Source: Caryophanales bacterium (GTDB taxonomy: Bacteria; Bacillota_I; Bacilli_A; RFN20; CAG-826). From it: DNA of 7,124 bases. The notes below the pieces were generated by a model. The model did no database searches, was not told where the DNA came from, and saw only the letters and a program-made list of their open reading frames with translations. Numbering within the stretch: position 1 is the stretch's first letter; every line of letters begins with the position of its first letter. The stretch covers positions 1-7,124 of the forward strand of contig JAQYPI010000106.1 of NCBI GenBank assembly GCA_028726925.1. Reading direction: 5' to 3'. The translations under genes and the position numbers were made by a program. Positions 6,477 through 7,124 of this stretch are shown in pieces.

Positions 6477-7124
6477 ATGAAACCCAATACGCTTTTCCTT
6501 CCCCTTTGCCTCCTTGGCCTCCTTTGCTCCTGCGGGCAAGGGCCAACTCCCGCGCCTTCTAGCGAAGAATCGCGTCCCGATAGCAGCGAATCTTCCGTTT
6601 CCCCGGAAGAATCCTCCCCATCGAATGACGAATCCTCCTCGAGTTTGGAGGACCGCCCTTCCTCCCTTTCCTTCCAGGAAGCCGCGGACGTCTTGCTTTC
6701 TTGTGTGAATAACGAAGGCTTTGCAAGCGAAGAAACGCGCGTCGAGACGACGTCTCGCGACGCTTTCTCCAAGGTCGACGGGGCTTCTTTGTCCCTTTTC
6801 AAGGACGATTCGAGCTTGGCCCGAGGAACCATCTCGACCTCCGATGCGGGAATCACGGCCACCTATGCCCGAAAAGTCGATTACGGGTACGAGAAGATCC
6901 GCGGGACTGACACCAACGTCTATGACCTGAAACGCCGTTACGAAGCCAAGATCTTCGATGGGGACGACAAAGCAAATGACGTCGCCTACAAGATGTACGT
7001 CTTCCATAACGAGAACGAGGCCGCGGGGTTCGAAGAAGGGAGCTACCTCCTGCAGAAGGACGCGCCCCTTTACGCGACGTTCCGCCTTGTTGAAGAAACG
7101 ATCGATTTCCTCGCGCTTGTCGCC
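6477..7124 (+). CDS. Lipoprotein with Ser-rich stalk, unrecognised domain (partial, runs off window)
   Basis: From ATG 6477 the frame stays open for 216 codons to the window edge, so the C-terminus is missing. Residues 1-19 are a lipoprotein signal peptide with lipobox L16-C17-S18-C19. Residues about 24-63 are a Ser/Glu/Pro-rich stalk with PSSEES and DESSSSLED. The visible remainder begins with a helix-like SFQEAADVLLSCVNNEG and continues with alternating beta-like segments rich in charged residues and Tyr (YARKVDYGYEKI, YKMYVFHNEN). I do not recognise the family; a LolA-like antiparallel sheet, as possible for the preceding gene, is a guess. It starts 6 nt after the upstream stop. AGGA (6463-6466), inside the end of that gene, is 10 nt before the ATG, so it is probably the same operon. 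Lipoprotein call firm, function unknown. Confidence 0.9.
   Translation, partial: MKPNTLFLPLCLLGLLCSCGQGPTPAPSSEESRPDSSESSVSPEESSPSNDESSSSLEDRPSSLSFQEAADVLLSCVNNEGFASEETRVETTSRDAFSKVDGASLSLFKDDSSLARGTISTSDAGITATYARKVDYGYEKIRGTDTNVYDLKRRYEAKIFDGDDKANDVAYKMYVFHNENEAAGFEEGSYLLQKDAPLYATFRLVEETIDFLALVA

Noticed and set aside
5967..7007. 346-codon open frame on the minus strand
   Set aside because: It crosses two plus-strand lipoprotein genes with good signal peptides and RBSs and has no recognisable motif.

Overview
The window looks like a chromosomal stretch from an uncultured, low-G+C-clade (Bacillota/Bacilli-like) gut-type bacterium whose genes are nonetheless GC-rich. The evidence is indirect. 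Every gene starts with a Gram-positive-style lipoprotein signal peptide (short K-rich n-region, L-x-S-C lipobox). Shine-Dalgarno sites are AGGAGG-like. Serine/glutamate-rich linkers follow the lipidated cysteine, and the domains (InlB B-repeats, BspA-type leucine-rich repeats) are typical of host-associated Firmicutes. Trp is encoded by TGG, no in-frame TGA occurs, and the three visible stops are all TAA, so the standard bacterial code fits and a Mycoplasma-type code is not needed. No marker gene allows a firmer placement.

Layout: a minus-strand lipoprotein gene (1-429, C-terminus cut by the window edge) is divergent from a plus-strand run of four lipoprotein genes: 975-2237, 2252-5311, 5301-6470 and 6477-7124 (cut by the right edge). 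The four plus-strand genes are packed with gaps of 14 nt, an 11-nt overlap and 6 nt, so they are very probably one operon. The 545-nt divergent intergenic region (430-974) is clearly more AT-rich than the genes. It holds the only plausible control signals: a CcpA/LacI-type operator match at 739-753 lying inside a weak promoter-like pair, a 7-bp dyad at 603-630, a short terminator-like hairpin at 787-806, and weak promoters next to each start.

All five predicted proteins are lipid-anchored and exposed outside the membrane. Two (1-429 and 975-2237) carry the same ~80-residue beta-rich repeat ending in a G-x-Y/F-x-F-x-M-P motif. Gene 2252-5311 encodes a 1019-residue lipoprotein with two InlB B-repeats and about 26 BspA-type LRRs, interrupted by four beta-hairpin-type inserts. 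Gene 5301-6470 has one InlB B-repeat followed by an unrecognised ~290-residue domain. Gene 6477-7124 has a Ser-rich stalk and an unrecognised domain. Together they read as a surface-display locus for adhesion, glycan or host-protein binding; that role is inferred from domain types, not shown directly.

I see no transposase, phage gene, CRISPR array, tRNA, rRNA or defence gene. The large antisense open frames are codon-bias shadows. The novelty here is modest: unassigned C-terminal domains, an ordered LRR array with charge alternation, and an organised divergent regulatory region.
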